DNA of 64,000 nucleotides from Trujillonella humicola (GCF_046233715.1 NZ_JBJNRJ010000007.1:79843-143842), one strand, 5' to 3'. Shown: positions 8,348-17,169, numbered from the stretch's first letter. The notes: generated by a model not told the origin, from the letters alone. Translations and numbers: made by a program.

Positions 8348-8875
8348 TCAGACGCGGCGCGGCACCGGCCGGCCGGGCCCGGTGGGCGCGCCGCGCCGCG
8401 CGGCCTCCTCCTCCGGCACCGGGCGGACGACGGCGCCCTCGGCGATCGGCGCGCCGGCGAACACGGCTGCGTTGACCCCGCCGCGGTGCGCCATGGCCTT
8501 GACGAGCCTCGCGCCGGTGAGCCGCTCCAGGTGGGTGCAGGGCGGGCAGCGCTTCATGCCGAACAGCAGCGCGTCCCCGACGGCGAACCAGCGGCCGACC
8601 AGCTCGGGCAGCGCGACGCCGCGGGTGACCAGGTTGCGGCGGGTGTCGCCGGGCGCCAGCGGCACACCGGCCTCGGCGGCCACCGCGGCGACGTCGTCGG
8701 CGTCGATCAGCGTGAGCTGCTTCTCCAGGTCCGGGTACTGCGCCCAGGTGCCGCCGCCGAGGGCGTAGCGGTCGCCCTCCAGCCCGACCCCGGCGATCAG
8801 CCGGCCGGCGGGCAGCCGGGTCATCGGCGCGGCCGCCGCGGGGGTCGACCAGATCTCCAGCAGCGTGCCCGTCAC
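8348..8875 (-). CDS. MOSC domain-containing protein
   Basis: This 175-residue stand-alone MOSC domain belongs to the family of molybdenum cofactor sulfurase C-terminal domains and YiiM-like proteins. The stretch LIAGVGLEGDRYALG near the N-terminus and the KRCPPCTHLERLTG segment with the conserved Cys near residue 120 are characteristic. MOSC domains bind sulfur-carrying cofactors. The GTG start at 8875 overlaps the stop of bioN by 4 bp, so it is probably the last gene of the biotin transporter operon; why a MOSC protein is there is unknown. It converges with the thiolase gene one base away. Confidence 0.85.
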   Translation of the reverse strand: MTGTLLEIWSTPAAAAPMTRLPAGRLIAGVGLEGDRYALGGGTWAQYPDLEKQLTLIDADDVAAVAAEAGVPLAPGDTRRNLVTRGVALPELVGRWFAVGDALLFGMKRCPPCTHLERLTGARLVKAMAHRGGVNAAVFAGAPIAEGAVVRPVPEEEAARRGAPTGPGRPVPRRV

Positions 8876-9516
8876 GGCGCCGATGCTGCCCGACGCCGCC
8901 GGGTCGCCGGCGCGGGGGAGTCCGCGCCCCGGGCGTCCAGCGCCTCGCCGAGGGTGGCCGCCATCCGCAGCACCTGCACCAGCAGCGGCACCAGCGCCTG
9001 GAAGCGGAAGCCCTGCGCGCCGCGGGCGGCCTGCGCGTCGCGGATCCGCTGCGCCCGCTCGGCGACCAGCGGGACGAACCGCAGCGTCATCGCGATGACC
9101 AGGCCGATCCGCGCCGGCCGGACGCCGAGCACCGCCAGCGGCCGGGCCAGCCACTCCACGACGGCGACCAGCTCGGTCACCCGCGTGGTCGCGGTCACCA
9201 CCGCGGCGGCCGCGACCAGCGCCAGCAGCCGCAGCACGACGAGCGCGCCGGCGCGCCAGTCGGTGACCACGAGGTGGAAGGCGAACAGCAGGACCAGCCA
9301 CGGCCACACCGGGCGGACCTGCGCGAGCACCGCGCGCCACGGCAGCCGGGCGGCGGCCAGCCCGACCAGCAGGACGGCGACGAGCGTCCCCGCGGCCGCC
9401 GCCAGGCCGTCGAGCAGGAACAACCCGACCGCCAGCGCGGCCAGGGCCCCGAGCTTGAGCCCGGCCGGCGCCCGGTGCACGGGGCTGGCGACGGGCACGT
9501 ACAGCGACAGGGTCAT
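8872..9516 (-). CDS. bioN: Biotin ECF transporter transmembrane component EcfT/BioN
   Basis: This 214-residue membrane protein has about five hydrophobic segments and the two Ala-Arg-Gly coupling motifs of EcfT proteins near the C-terminus (QAARGAQ and LDARGAD), which contact the ATPase. ECF energy-coupling components of this size paired with one ATPase and BioY form BioMNY biotin importers. The ATG at 9516 overlaps the bioM stop by 4 bp, and the gene overlaps the MOSC gene downstream. Confidence 0.9.
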   Translation of the reverse strand: MTLSLYVPVASPVHRAPAGLKLGALAALAVGLFLLDGLAAAAGTLVAVLLVGLAAARLPWRAVLAQVRPVWPWLVLLFAFHLVVTDWRAGALVVLRLLALVAAAAVVTATTRVTELVAVVEWLARPLAVLGVRPARIGLVIAMTLRFVPLVAERAQRIRDAQAARGAQGFRFQALVPLLVQVLRMAATLGEALDARGADSPAPATRRRRAASAP

Positions 9517-10244
9517 GACATGTGGTCCACGTACCAGCGGACGGTCTCGGCCGGGGCGCCGTCGGCGGCCACCCGCCCGTCGGCGAAGACCAGCACCCGG
9601 TCGAATCCGGCCAGCAGGTCCAGGTGGTGGGTGACGACGACGACGTCCTGCTCGAGCGCCTCGATCACGCGGGCCACCCGGCGGGTGTTGGTCAGGTCGA
9701 GCAGCGTGGTCGGCTCGTCGAACACCACCCGCTGCGGCTCCATCACCAGCACCCCGGCGATGGCCAGCAGCTGCTTCTGCCCGCCGCTGAGCAGGTGCGC
9801 GGGGTGGTCGCGGTGCCCGGCCAGGCCGTAGCGCTCCAGCACCTCGGCGACCCGTCGTGCCCGCTCCTCGGGCGCCACGCCGAGGTTGGTGAGGCCGAAC
9901 TCGGCGTCCTCGGCGACGGTCGGGTGGACGATCTGCGCGTCCGGGTCCTGGAAGACGAACCCGACCCGGCGGCGGACCTCCCGCAGCTGCGTCCGGGTGT
10001 CCAGGCCGTCGACCAGCACGGTGCCGGAGCTCGGGACCACCAGGCCGTTGAGCAGGCGGGCGAACGTGCTCTTGCCCGAGCCGTTGGCCCCGACCACGCC
10101 CACGCGGTGCTCGGCCAGGGTGAGCGTGACGTCGCGCAGGACGGCGCGCTCGCCGTAGTCGTGGGAGACGTCGCGCAGCTCGATCGCCGTTCGGGGGAGG
10201 TCGGCGGCGGCGGCGACCTCGGCCGCCCGCCGTCCCCAGCGCAC
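9513..10244 (-). CDS. bioM: Biotin ECF transporter ATPase BioM
   Basis: This 243-residue ABC ATPase of the CbiO/EcfA type has Walker A GANGSGKST, Q-loop FVFQDPDAQ, signature LSGGQKQ, Walker B VVFDEPTTLLD and switch His VVTHHLD. It drives biotin uptake with BioN and BioY. The gene is three bases downstream of bioY and overlaps bioN by 4 bp. A single ATPase implies a homodimer. Confidence 0.92.
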   Translation of the reverse strand: MRWGRRAAEVAAAADLPRTAIELRDVSHDYGERAVLRDVTLTLAEHRVGVVGANGSGKSTFARLLNGLVVPSSGTVLVDGLDTRTQLREVRRRVGFVFQDPDAQIVHPTVAEDAEFGLTNLGVAPEERARRVAEVLERYGLAGHRDHPAHLLSGGQKQLLAIAGVLVMEPQRVVFDEPTTLLDLTNTRRVARVIEALEQDVVVVTHHLDLLAGFDRVLVFADGRVAADGAPAETVRWYVDHMS

Positions 10245-10247
10245 GGC

Positions 10248-10814
10248 TCAGCCCGCCGCCGGCCGTCGGCGGGGCAGCTCGATGACCGGGTAGGCCTTGT
10301 GCACGCCGACCGCGACGACCGAGGCGATCCCGGCCTTGACCACGTCGCCCGGGACGAACGCCAGCGCCCCGGTGGCGGCGGCGGACAGCGAGACGTCGCC
10401 GTAGACGGCGGTGAAGGGGATGCCGAGCGCGTAGATGACGGCCACGCCGCCGGCCAGGTTGGCCACCATGGCCCAGGCCAGGTTGAACCGCCGCCAGGTC
10501 AGCTGGGTGAGCAGGCCGATGACGAAGGCGCCGAGCGTCCAGCCGTACAGGTAGCCCGCCGACGGGCTGGCGAACCAGACCAGGCCGCCGCGGCCGCCGG
10601 ACAGCAGCGGGACGCCGGCGGCCACGACGGCGAGGAAGGTGAGCACGGCCAGGGCTCCCCGCCGGGCACCGAGGACCGAGCCGGCGAGCATGACGCCGAG
10701 CGTCTGCGCGGTGATCGGCACCGGGATGCCCGGGACCGGCACCGGCGGGATGAGCCCCAGCGCCGCGATGATCGCGGCGAACAGGGCGACGTAGGCCAGG
10801 TCCCGGCTCTTCAC
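10248..10814 (-). CDS. bioY: Biotin transporter substrate-binding component BioY
   Basis: The 188-residue S-component has about six membrane helices. Family features include TAQTLGVMLAGSVLGARRG near residue 35, the GLVWFASPSAGYLYGW loop and a C-terminal GDVVKAG. It binds biotin in the membrane and heads the bioYMN-MOSC operon. The ATG start at 10814 (MKSRDLAYVALFAA) is close to a GGAG-like site. I could not find a clear BioQ or BirA operator upstream by eye. Confidence 0.92.
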   Translation of the reverse strand: MKSRDLAYVALFAAIIAALGLIPPVPVPGIPVPITAQTLGVMLAGSVLGARRGALAVLTFLAVVAAGVPLLSGGRGGLVWFASPSAGYLYGWTLGAFVIGLLTQLTWRRFNLAWAMVANLAGGVAVIYALGIPFTAVYGDVSLSAAATGALAFVPGDVVKAGIASVVAVGVHKAYPVIELPRRRPAAG

Positions 10815-11360
10815 GGACGGCTCCTCGGGTGGTTCGGCGGAGGCGGCCGGCTCCCGCCCGGCCCCCCGCGGGAAGGTACCGGAGGGGGTCGGCGGGCCCC
10901 GCGGGGACGGCGGCCCGGGCCATCGCCGTCGGTGACGACCGGCTCACCAGCGGATACCGATCTCGGTTTGCCGTGCCCCGCGGGGCTCGTGTTGTCTGGG
11001 GTTCTGAGCCTCTCGGCGAAGGCGGAACCAAGGCACATGGCACCAGGCTGGTGGGCGGCACTGTGGGGGCGGCAACGTCCCGCGACGCAGGACGCGGCAC
11101 CGGAGCGGCGGGCACCGCGGCCCGGCGCGGCGGGCCCACCACCTCGTGCTCCGGTGCCTCCCGCCCTCGACGGGGCGGCTGCGCGGCGCGCCCCGGCCGG
11201 TGCGCCGCACCCCGGAGCGGCACCGTCGCCGCCCGGGACCCCGCACCGCACGCCGGTGCACCCACAGACGACCGGTTCGCCCGGCCGACCCGGGTCACCC
11301 CCCGACCCGGTGCGCAGCACCCCGCTGCGTCCCCCTTCGGAATGGAACGGAGCTCCACCC
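10815..11360. other. Long intergenic region between bioY and the roadblock gene
   Basis: No gene is supported over these 546 bases. One plus-strand frame from ATG 11038 is open into the roadblock gene and would add a 107-residue Pro/Ala-rich N-terminus, but its third codon positions are less G/C-biased than the domain itself and family members normally lack such a tail. The region must hold the promoter(s) for the divergent bioY and roadblock genes; neither is obvious. A possible folded RNA lies at 10969-11042. Confidence 0.5.
10969..11042 (+). promoter_or_regulatory. Candidate structured RNA leader
   Basis: Three nested pairings are visible by eye. An outer stem joins TGCCGTG (10969-10975) with CAC-AT-GGCA (11034-11042). 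Inside are a CCCCGCGGGG palindrome (10976-10985) and a stem joining GGTTC (11000-11004) with GAACC (11025-11029) that encloses GCC/GGC (11008-11010 and 11021-11023). It matches no riboswitch I can name with confidence, and such GC-rich DNA forms helices by chance. Confidence 0.25.
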
Positions 11361-11729
11361 GTGGCACAGCTCGACAACGTGATCGCCGAACTCCTCGGGA
11401 TCGAGGGCGCCAGCGGCGCCGCGATCGTCGACATCGACAGCGGCATGGCCCTCGCGGCCGGCGGCACGCCCGGCTTCGACCTCAACGTCGCGGCCGCCGG
11501 GAACTCCAACGTGGTCCGCGCCAAGCTGCGCACCATCGGCGACCTCGAGCTCAAGGACGAGGTCGAGGACATCCTCATCACCCTCGCCGGCCAGTACCAC
11601 CTGATCAACGTGCTCAAGGGCCAGGGCAACGCCGGGCTGTTCATCTACCTCGTGCTCAACCGCGTGACGGCCAACCTCGCGCTGGCCCGGCACAAGCTGC
11701 GCGCGATCGCGGCCACCGTCGCCGTCTGA
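11361..11729 (+). CDS. Roadblock/LC7 domain protein
   Basis: The 122-residue protein is a single roadblock/LC7 domain: MAQLDNVIAELLGIEGASGA, then IVDIDSGMALAAGG and a long C-terminal helix with LNRVTANLALARHKL. Actinobacterial roadblock proteins often work with small GTPases in conservons or as stand-alone dimers, but no GTPase gene is beside it. The GTG at 11361 has GGAACGGAG upstream. The function in this organism is unknown. Confidence 0.82.
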   Translation: MAQLDNVIAELLGIEGASGAAIVDIDSGMALAAGGTPGFDLNVAAAGNSNVVRAKLRTIGDLELKDEVEDILITLAGQYHLINVLKGQGNAGLFIYLVLNRVTANLALARHKLRAIAATVAV

Positions 11730-11748
11730 CGGCGGGACCGACGCGCGA

Positions 11749-11783
11749 GCGGTGCCGCCCGGCCGGGGGGCGGGCGGCACCGC
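11749..11783. terminator. Strong GC hairpin between convergent genes
   Basis: A perfect 12-bp stem (GCGGTGCCGCCC with GGGCGGCACCGC) encloses an 11-nt loop. It sits 20 bp after the roadblock stop and 60 bp after the ABC ATPase stop on the other strand. There is no U-tract, as is common for actinobacterial terminators. It could serve both genes. Confidence 0.6.
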
Positions 11784-11843
11784 GCCGACCCCGGCAGAGG
11801 TCCGCCCGGACGGGGGCCGGGCGGGCCAGGCAGACCACCTGGC

Positions 11844-13358
11844 CTAGGCGGCGGTGGCCGCCTCCAGGATGTGCTCGCGGACGGCGTCGGTCGCCAGCCC
11901 GTGGGTGTCGATCCAGCGGGTCACCCGGCCGCCGGAGACGATCCCGACCCGGTCGCAGCACTCGGCCAGCTCGTCGGGGTCGACCGACACGACGACGACC
12001 GAGGTCCCGTGCGCGGTCGCCTCGCTGAGCAGCTGGCGCACCTGCTGCCGGGCCCGGACGTCGAGCCCGCGGGTGGGCTCGTGGACGACGACGACGTCCT
12101 CGGCCGAGGCCATCCAGCGCGCGAGCGCGAGCTTGTGCTGGTCGCCGCCGGACAGCGCGCCGAACACCGTGCGGATGCTGAGCGTCTTCACGTCGAGGCT
12201 GTACACGGTCCGGATGACGCCGCGCAGCTGGGCGATCTCGGTGCGCAGGTCGGTCAGCGCGCCCCAGGGCTCGTCGGTGAGCGTCCGGGCGATCGTCTCG
12301 CCGGGGTCGACCCCGTAGGCGTCCTCGTCGGGGGTGTAGGCCGGCAGGCGGAGGACCGGCGCGGTCTCTTCCGGCGCCGTCGACCGCGGCTCGCCGTGCA
12401 GCACGACCTCGTCGCTGATCGCCGGCAGCTCCCCGGACAGGGCACCGGCGATCTCCCGCACGCCGGAGGAGCGGTGCCCGGTGAGGCCGATGATCTGGCC
12501 ACGTCGCAGCTCCAGGTCGACGCCCGCCACGTGCCCGGGCACGCGCAGGTTGCGGACCTGGAGGACGACCTCGTCCCCGGCGGTGACCGCATCGGCGGCG
12601 GGGTCCCGGGGGGCCGGTCGTGGCTCGGGGCGCGGCGCCGGCACGGGCGCCGTCCCCTCGATCGTGGCGGCCGCCAGCCGGACCGGGTCCAGCGAGCCGC
12701 TCGGGGCGTCGAGGGCGATCCGGCCCTCGCGCAGCACGAGCACGCGGTCGACGACCTCGAGCATCTCGGGCAGCCGGTGGCTGATGTAGAGCACCCCCCG
12801 GCCCTGCCGTCGCATCCGGTCGGCCACGGCGTGCAGGCCGGTGACCTCGTCGGGCAGCAGGGCGGCCGACACCTCGTCGAGGACGACCAGCCTCGTCTCC
12901 TCGGCCAGCATGCGGGCGATCTCGACCAGGCCGTGGACGAAGTGCGGCAGCTCGCCGACGAGGGTGTCGGGGCTGATGTCGAGCGTCACCTCGGACAGCA
13001 GCACCTGGGCCTGCCGGCGCAGCTCCGCCTGGGGCCGCCCGGCGCGCGGGGTGCCGCGGAAGACCGCCTGGGCCACGGTCAGCTCCGGGTCGATCCGGAT
13101 GAGCTGCTCGACCACGCCCACGCCCAGGTGGCGGGCGTCCTCGGCCGACAGCGGCGCGTAGGCGTGCCCCTGCAGCGTCATCAGCCCGGCGTCGGGCGCG
13201 GTGATGCCGGCGATGATGTCGCCGAGGGTGGACTTGCCGGCCCCGTTCGCGCCCACCAGCCCGACGATCTCGCCCTCGGCCAGGCTGAAGGAGACGTCCC
13301 GCAGCACGCGGCGTGCCCCGAAGGACCTGGTCAGGCCCTCGACCTGCAGCAGCGCCAT
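11844..13358 (-). CDS. Sugar-type tandem ABC ATPase (RbsA/MglA-like) with degenerate motifs
   Basis: The 504-residue protein has two ATP-binding domains as in RbsA/MglA. Domain 1 has Walker A GANGAGKST, Walker B LVVLDE and switch YISHRL, but its signature LSxGQ is replaced by LPHFVHG. Domain 2 has the usual degenerate Walker A (GLTGHRSSG), an intact LSGGDQ signature, and Walker B VVVVHEPTRG with His for Asp. One composite ATP site could remain, from domain 1 Walker A and the domain 2 signature. I chose ATG 13358 (MALLQVEGL); a GTG at 13415 is possible. No permease or binding protein gene is nearby, but an assembly gap begins just upstream and could hide them. Confidence 0.8.
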   Translation of the reverse strand: MALLQVEGLTRSFGARRVLRDVSFSLAEGEIVGLVGANGAGKSTLGDIIAGITAPDAGLMTLQGHAYAPLSAEDARHLGVGVVEQLIRIDPELTVAQAVFRGTPRAGRPQAELRRQAQVLLSEVTLDISPDTLVGELPHFVHGLVEIARMLAEETRLVVLDEVSAALLPDEVTGLHAVADRMRRQGRGVLYISHRLPEMLEVVDRVLVLREGRIALDAPSGSLDPVRLAAATIEGTAPVPAPRPEPRPAPRDPAADAVTAGDEVVLQVRNLRVPGHVAGVDLELRRGQIIGLTGHRSSGVREIAGALSGELPAISDEVVLHGEPRSTAPEETAPVLRLPAYTPDEDAYGVDPGETIARTLTDEPWGALTDLRTEIAQLRGVIRTVYSLDVKTLSIRTVFGALSGGDQHKLALARWMASAEDVVVVHEPTRGLDVRARQQVRQLLSEATAHGTSVVVVSVDPDELAECCDRVGIVSGGRVTRWIDTHGLATDAVREHILEAATAA

Positions 13359-13726
<368 letters not shown>

Positions 13727-15313
13727 TCAGGCGGTGAGCCAGACCGCCGCGTCGTCGGCGAGGACGCCGTCGGTGACGTCCGCGCTGGCGAGCAGCACCC
13801 GCCCCTCGGGGAGCGGCACCGGGCCGCCGGAGAGGTTGACCCAGCAGACCAGCCCACCCGGACGGCGGAAGGCCAGGCAGCCCTCCGGCGCCGGCAGCCA
13901 CTCCAGGTCCTCTCCGCGCAGGGCCGGCGAGGTGGCCCGGAGCGCGAGCGCACGTCGGTACAGCGACAGCATCGACGCGTCGTCGTCCGCCTGCGCCTGC
14001 GCGGTGAGCGGGCCCCAGCCCTCCGGCATCGGCAGCCACGTCTCGCGGCCGGAGGAGAAGCCGTAGGAGGGCGCGGTGCCCGACCACGGGAGCGGGATGC
14101 GGCAGGCGTCGCGGCCGCGCTCGGTGTGCCCGGAGCGCTCCCAGATCGGGTCCTGCAGCGCCTCGTCGGGCAGGTCGACGTCGGGCAGGCCGAGCTCGTC
14201 GCCGTTGTACAGGTAGGCCGCGCCGGGCAGCGCGAGCTGCAGCAGGGCGGCGGCCCGGGCCCGGCGGGTGCCGATCGTGCCGTCGCCGTAACGGGTGACG
14301 TGCCGGGGCCGGTCGTGGTTGGACAGCACCCAGCAGGCCGGGGCCGGTGTGCCCTCGACGGTGGCCAGCGAGTGCACGACCGCCGTCCGCAGCGCCTCGG
14401 CGTCCCAGTCGGCCGTCAGCAGCTTGAAGTTGAACGCGAGCTGCAGCTCGTCGGGCCGCAGGTACTGCGCGAGCCGGTCGTCGTCGGAGACCCACACCTC
14501 GCCGACCGCCATCGTGCCGGGGTAGCCGTCGAGGACCCGGCGCACGCGGCGGTGCACCTCGTGCACGCCGTCGGAGTCGAACCGGTGGTCACCGGGGCCG
14601 TGGTCGGCCAGCAGGCCGGTGTCCTCCATCGGCACCATGTCCGGCAGGCCCTCGGGCTTGGCCATGCCGTGGGCGACGTCGATGCGGAAGCCGTCGACCC
14701 CGCGGTCGAGCCAGAAGCGCATCGTCTCCTCGAGGTCGGCGAGGACCTCGGGATTGGTGAAGTCCAGGTCCGGCTGCTCGGGCGCGAACAGGTGCAGGTA
14801 CCACTGGCCGTCGGGCACCCGCGACCACGCCGGTCCGCCGAACACCGAGGGCCAGTTGTTGGGCGGCTCGGCGCCGTCGGCGCCCCGGCCGTCGCGGAAC
14901 AGGTAGCGCGCCCGCTCCGGCGAGCCCGGGCCGGCGGCCAGCGCGGCCGTGAACCACTCGTGGGCGTGCGAGGTGTGGTTGGGCACCAGGTCGACGGTCA
15001 CCCGGATGCCGGCGGCGTGCGCCTCGGCGAGCAGCGCGTCGAACTCTGCGAGGTCGCCGAAGACCGGCTCGACGTCGCGCGGGTCGGCGACGTCGTAGCC
15101 GTGGTCGTGCATCGGCGAGGGGTAGAACGGCGTGATCCACAGGGCGTCGAGGCCGAGCTCGACCAGGTGCGGGAGGCGGGCGCGGATGCCGGCCAGGTCG
15201 CCGACGCCGTCGCCGTTCCCGTCCGCGAAGCTGCGGATGTAGACCTGGTAGAAGACGGCGTCGCGCCACCAGTCGGGACCGTCGGTGCGGAAGGCGCGAG
15301 CGGGCGAGGTCAT
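13727..15313 (-). CDS. aglA: Alpha-glucosidase (GH13)
   Basis: The 528-residue GH13 enzyme should hydrolyse alpha-glucosidic bonds of malto- or isomalto-oligosaccharides in the cytosol. The first conserved region is VDLVPNHTS. The nucleophile is Asp212 (GFRIDVAHG), the acid/base Glu272 (AVGEVWVSD) and the transition-state stabiliser Asp334 (LSNHDRPRH). The N-terminal WWRDAVFYQVYIRSFADGNG is typical of actinobacterial AglA, and M. tuberculosis Rv2471 (aglA) likewise neighbours glbO. The stop codon abuts a poly-C run, but the C-terminus looks complete. Confidence 0.9.
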   Translation of the reverse strand: MTSPARAFRTDGPDWWRDAVFYQVYIRSFADGNGDGVGDLAGIRARLPHLVELGLDALWITPFYPSPMHDHGYDVADPRDVEPVFGDLAEFDALLAEAHAAGIRVTVDLVPNHTSHAHEWFTAALAAGPGSPERARYLFRDGRGADGAEPPNNWPSVFGGPAWSRVPDGQWYLHLFAPEQPDLDFTNPEVLADLEETMRFWLDRGVDGFRIDVAHGMAKPEGLPDMVPMEDTGLLADHGPGDHRFDSDGVHEVHRRVRRVLDGYPGTMAVGEVWVSDDDRLAQYLRPDELQLAFNFKLLTADWDAEALRTAVVHSLATVEGTPAPACWVLSNHDRPRHVTRYGDGTIGTRRARAAALLQLALPGAAYLYNGDELGLPDVDLPDEALQDPIWERSGHTERGRDACRIPLPWSGTAPSYGFSSGRETWLPMPEGWGPLTAQAQADDDASMLSLYRRALALRATSPALRGEDLEWLPAPEGCLAFRRPGGLVCWVNLSGGPVPLPEGRVLLASADVTDGVLADDAAVWLTA

Positions 15314-15354
15314 GCGACTCCTCAGAGGTGGCGCTCCGGCGGTCGGCGGCCCCG

Positions 15355-15405
15355 CCGCAGGGGCCCGCCGCGAGCTCGCGAGCGGTGGGGGGCGGCGGGG
15401 TCCTT
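15355..15405 (-). repeat. Dispersed GC-rich hairpin repeat, copy 1
   Basis: Read on the minus strand, this about 50-bp element begins AGGACCCCGCCG and has a core CCACCGCTCGCGAGCTCGCG. It is closely matched, about 90 percent by eye, by a second copy at 43011-43060. It lies directly after the glbO stop codon and before alpha-glucosidase, so it may act as a terminator. The core is nearly palindromic. Confidence 0.6.
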
Positions 15406-15802
15406 ACCGGTTCTGCATGCTGTGCGCGGCCATCTCCAGGTAGCCCCACAGCGTGGCGTCCTGCTCGGCGGTGAGCTCCAGCGAGTCGACCGCGTCGCGC
15501 ATGTTGCGCAGCCAGGCGTCGCGCTCGGCCGGGCCGATCGCGAACGGGGCGTGCCGCATCCGCAGCCGCGGGTGGCCGCGCTGCTGCGAGTAGGTGGTCG
15601 GGCCGCCCCAGTACTGCTCGAGGAACATCCGCAGGCGGGTCTCGGCGCCCGCCCAGTCGTCCTGGGGGTAGAGCGGGGCCAGCACGGGGTCGGTGCGGAC
15701 GCCGGCGTAGAACCGGGCGACCAGCCGGTCGAACGTCGGCGCGCCGCCCACCTCGTCGTAGAAGGCCCGCGCGGAGGGCAGGGTCCGGCCGGGCTCGGTC
15801 AC
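15404..15802 (-). CDS. glbO: Group II truncated haemoglobin (trHbO)
   Basis: The 132-residue globin binds haem and O2. It shows the group II features: FYDEVGGAPTFDRLVARFY (A/B helices), LEQYWGGPTTYSQQRGHPRLRMRH with proximal His84, and Trp97 (DAWLRN), the G8 Trp conserved in trHbO. The GTG start at 15802 has a perfect AGGAGG upstream. M. tuberculosis GlbO (Rv2470) is beside aglA in the same way. It probably handles oxygen or peroxide chemistry at the membrane, as inferred for the family. Confidence 0.93.
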   Translation of the reverse strand: MTEPGRTLPSARAFYDEVGGAPTFDRLVARFYAGVRTDPVLAPLYPQDDWAGAETRLRMFLEQYWGGPTTYSQQRGHPRLRMRHAPFAIGPAERDAWLRNMRDAVDSLELTAEQDATLWGYLEMAAHSMQNR

Positions 15803-15882
15803 GAGACCTCCTCGCTGGTGCTCGTCGGCCTCGTGCCGGACGGTGCTCTGCTCGTGCGTGGCCTCGCGCTCCGGCCACGTCC

Positions 15883-17169
15883 TCATCGTCTCGCAGGTTC
15901 GGGGGGCGTCGCCACGTCGCCCGCGCGCACGGCGGCCGCCAGCCGGGTCCAGGCGAGCAGCGGCGGCAGGACGGCGAGCACCCCGAGCCCGCCGATGAGC
16001 GCGACCACCACGCCGGGCGCCAGGCCCTCGGCGGCGAGGCCGGCGCCCAGGGCGCCGAGTCCCTGGACGCCGTAGAGGCCGCTGACCGCCACGCCGATGG
16101 CGCGCCCGCGGTAGGCCGGCGGCACCTCCTGCACGAACGTGACGTTGAGCGGGATCGTCCACGCGCCGCCGAGGCCGGCGAGGAACATGCAGGCCAGGAC
16201 GGCGACGAGCGCGGCGCGGCCGGGCGGCGCCCACACGACCAGCAGCCCGGCCACGCCGACGGGCACCAGCGAGAGCAGCACGAGGGGCGGCACCAGCCGG
16301 TCGCGCCGGGCCGGGGGCACCAGCCGGACGAGCAGCAGCCCGCCGACGGTCACCCCCAGCGGGTTGACGGCCAGCAGCAGCCCGACCGCGGTGGCGCCGC
16401 CGCCCAGCTCGTCGACCAGCGGGGCGGCGATGCCCTCGGCCGCGTTGGCGAACATCACACCGACCCAGACCAGCACGACGATGGTCAGCAGCCGGGTGCT
16501 GCGCCTGATCAGCCGCAGCCCGTCGCCGGCGTCGCGCCAGACCGAGCGCCCGCCGCCGTCCGCGACCGGGGCCGGACGGCGCTGCAGGCGCGCGCTCAGC
16601 CACAGCGCGGAGACCCCGAAGGTGACCGCGTCCAGCAGCAGCACCCAGGAGGGGGTGAGCGTGGCCACCAGCGTGCCGGCCAGCGCGAAGCCGATGACCT
16701 GCGACACCTGGGAGCTGACGTTGGTCAGCGAGGTGGCCACCGCGTACCGGTCGCCGGTCAGCACGTCGGCCATGAGGGCGGAGCGGGCCGACTCGAAGGG
16801 CGGGGCGAACAGGGAGACCAGCAGCAGGAGCGCGAGGAGCACCGGCAGCGGTGTCCCGGGCACCGCCATCCCGGCGACGAGGACCCCGCGGGCGACGTCG
16901 CTGGCGATCAGCACCCGGTGGCGGGGGAAGCGGTCGGCCAGGGTGGCCAGGACGGGTCCGCCGACCAGCCAGGGCAGGTAGCTGATGGCGAAGGTGACCG
17001 CGGACAGCAGCGGGGAGGCGGTGCGCTGGTAGACCAGCACGGTGAGGGCCACGCGGGCCAGCTGGTCGCCGATCGTGGACAGCAGGAAGCTGCCGAACAG
17101 CGGCCAGAACTCGGCGACGGCGAAGACCTCGCGGAACGTCGCCTGCCGCTGCGGTGCGGGACCGGTCAC
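15883..17169 (-). CDS. MFS transporter (EntS/MFS_3-like exporter)
   Basis: The 428-residue protein has about twelve hydrophobic segments. The loop after TM2 is LATLADRFPRHRVL, the typical MFS motif A region, and PAYRGRAIGV marks the second half. It resembles EntS/MFS_3 exporters of siderophores or drugs. GTG 17169 overlaps the mscS stop by 4 bp, so the two genes are co-translated. The substrate is unknown; export of the peptide made by the downstream Dap cluster is not supported by proximity. Confidence 0.85.
   Translation of the reverse strand: MTGPAPQRQATFREVFAVAEFWPLFGSFLLSTIGDQLARVALTVLVYQRTASPLLSAVTFAISYLPWLVGGPVLATLADRFPRHRVLIASDVARGVLVAGMAVPGTPLPVLLALLLLVSLFAPPFESARSALMADVLTGDRYAVATSLTNVSSQVSQVIGFALAGTLVATLTPSWVLLLDAVTFGVSALWLSARLQRRPAPVADGGGRSVWRDAGDGLRLIRRSTRLLTIVVLVWVGVMFANAAEGIAAPLVDELGGGATAVGLLLAVNPLGVTVGGLLLVRLVPPARRDRLVPPLVLLSLVPVGVAGLLVVWAPPGRAALVAVLACMFLAGLGGAWTIPLNVTFVQEVPPAYRGRAIGVAVSGLYGVQGLGALGAGLAAEGLAPGVVVALIGGLGVLAVLPPLLAWTRLAAAVRAGDVATPPEPARR

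Noticed and set aside
9522..11360. In-frame upstream extension of the roadblock protein (Pro-rich N-terminus from ATG 11038 or earlier)
   Set aside because: Family members are about 122 residues, a ribosome binding site precedes GTG 11361, and codon bias drops upstream. Kept only as a possibility.
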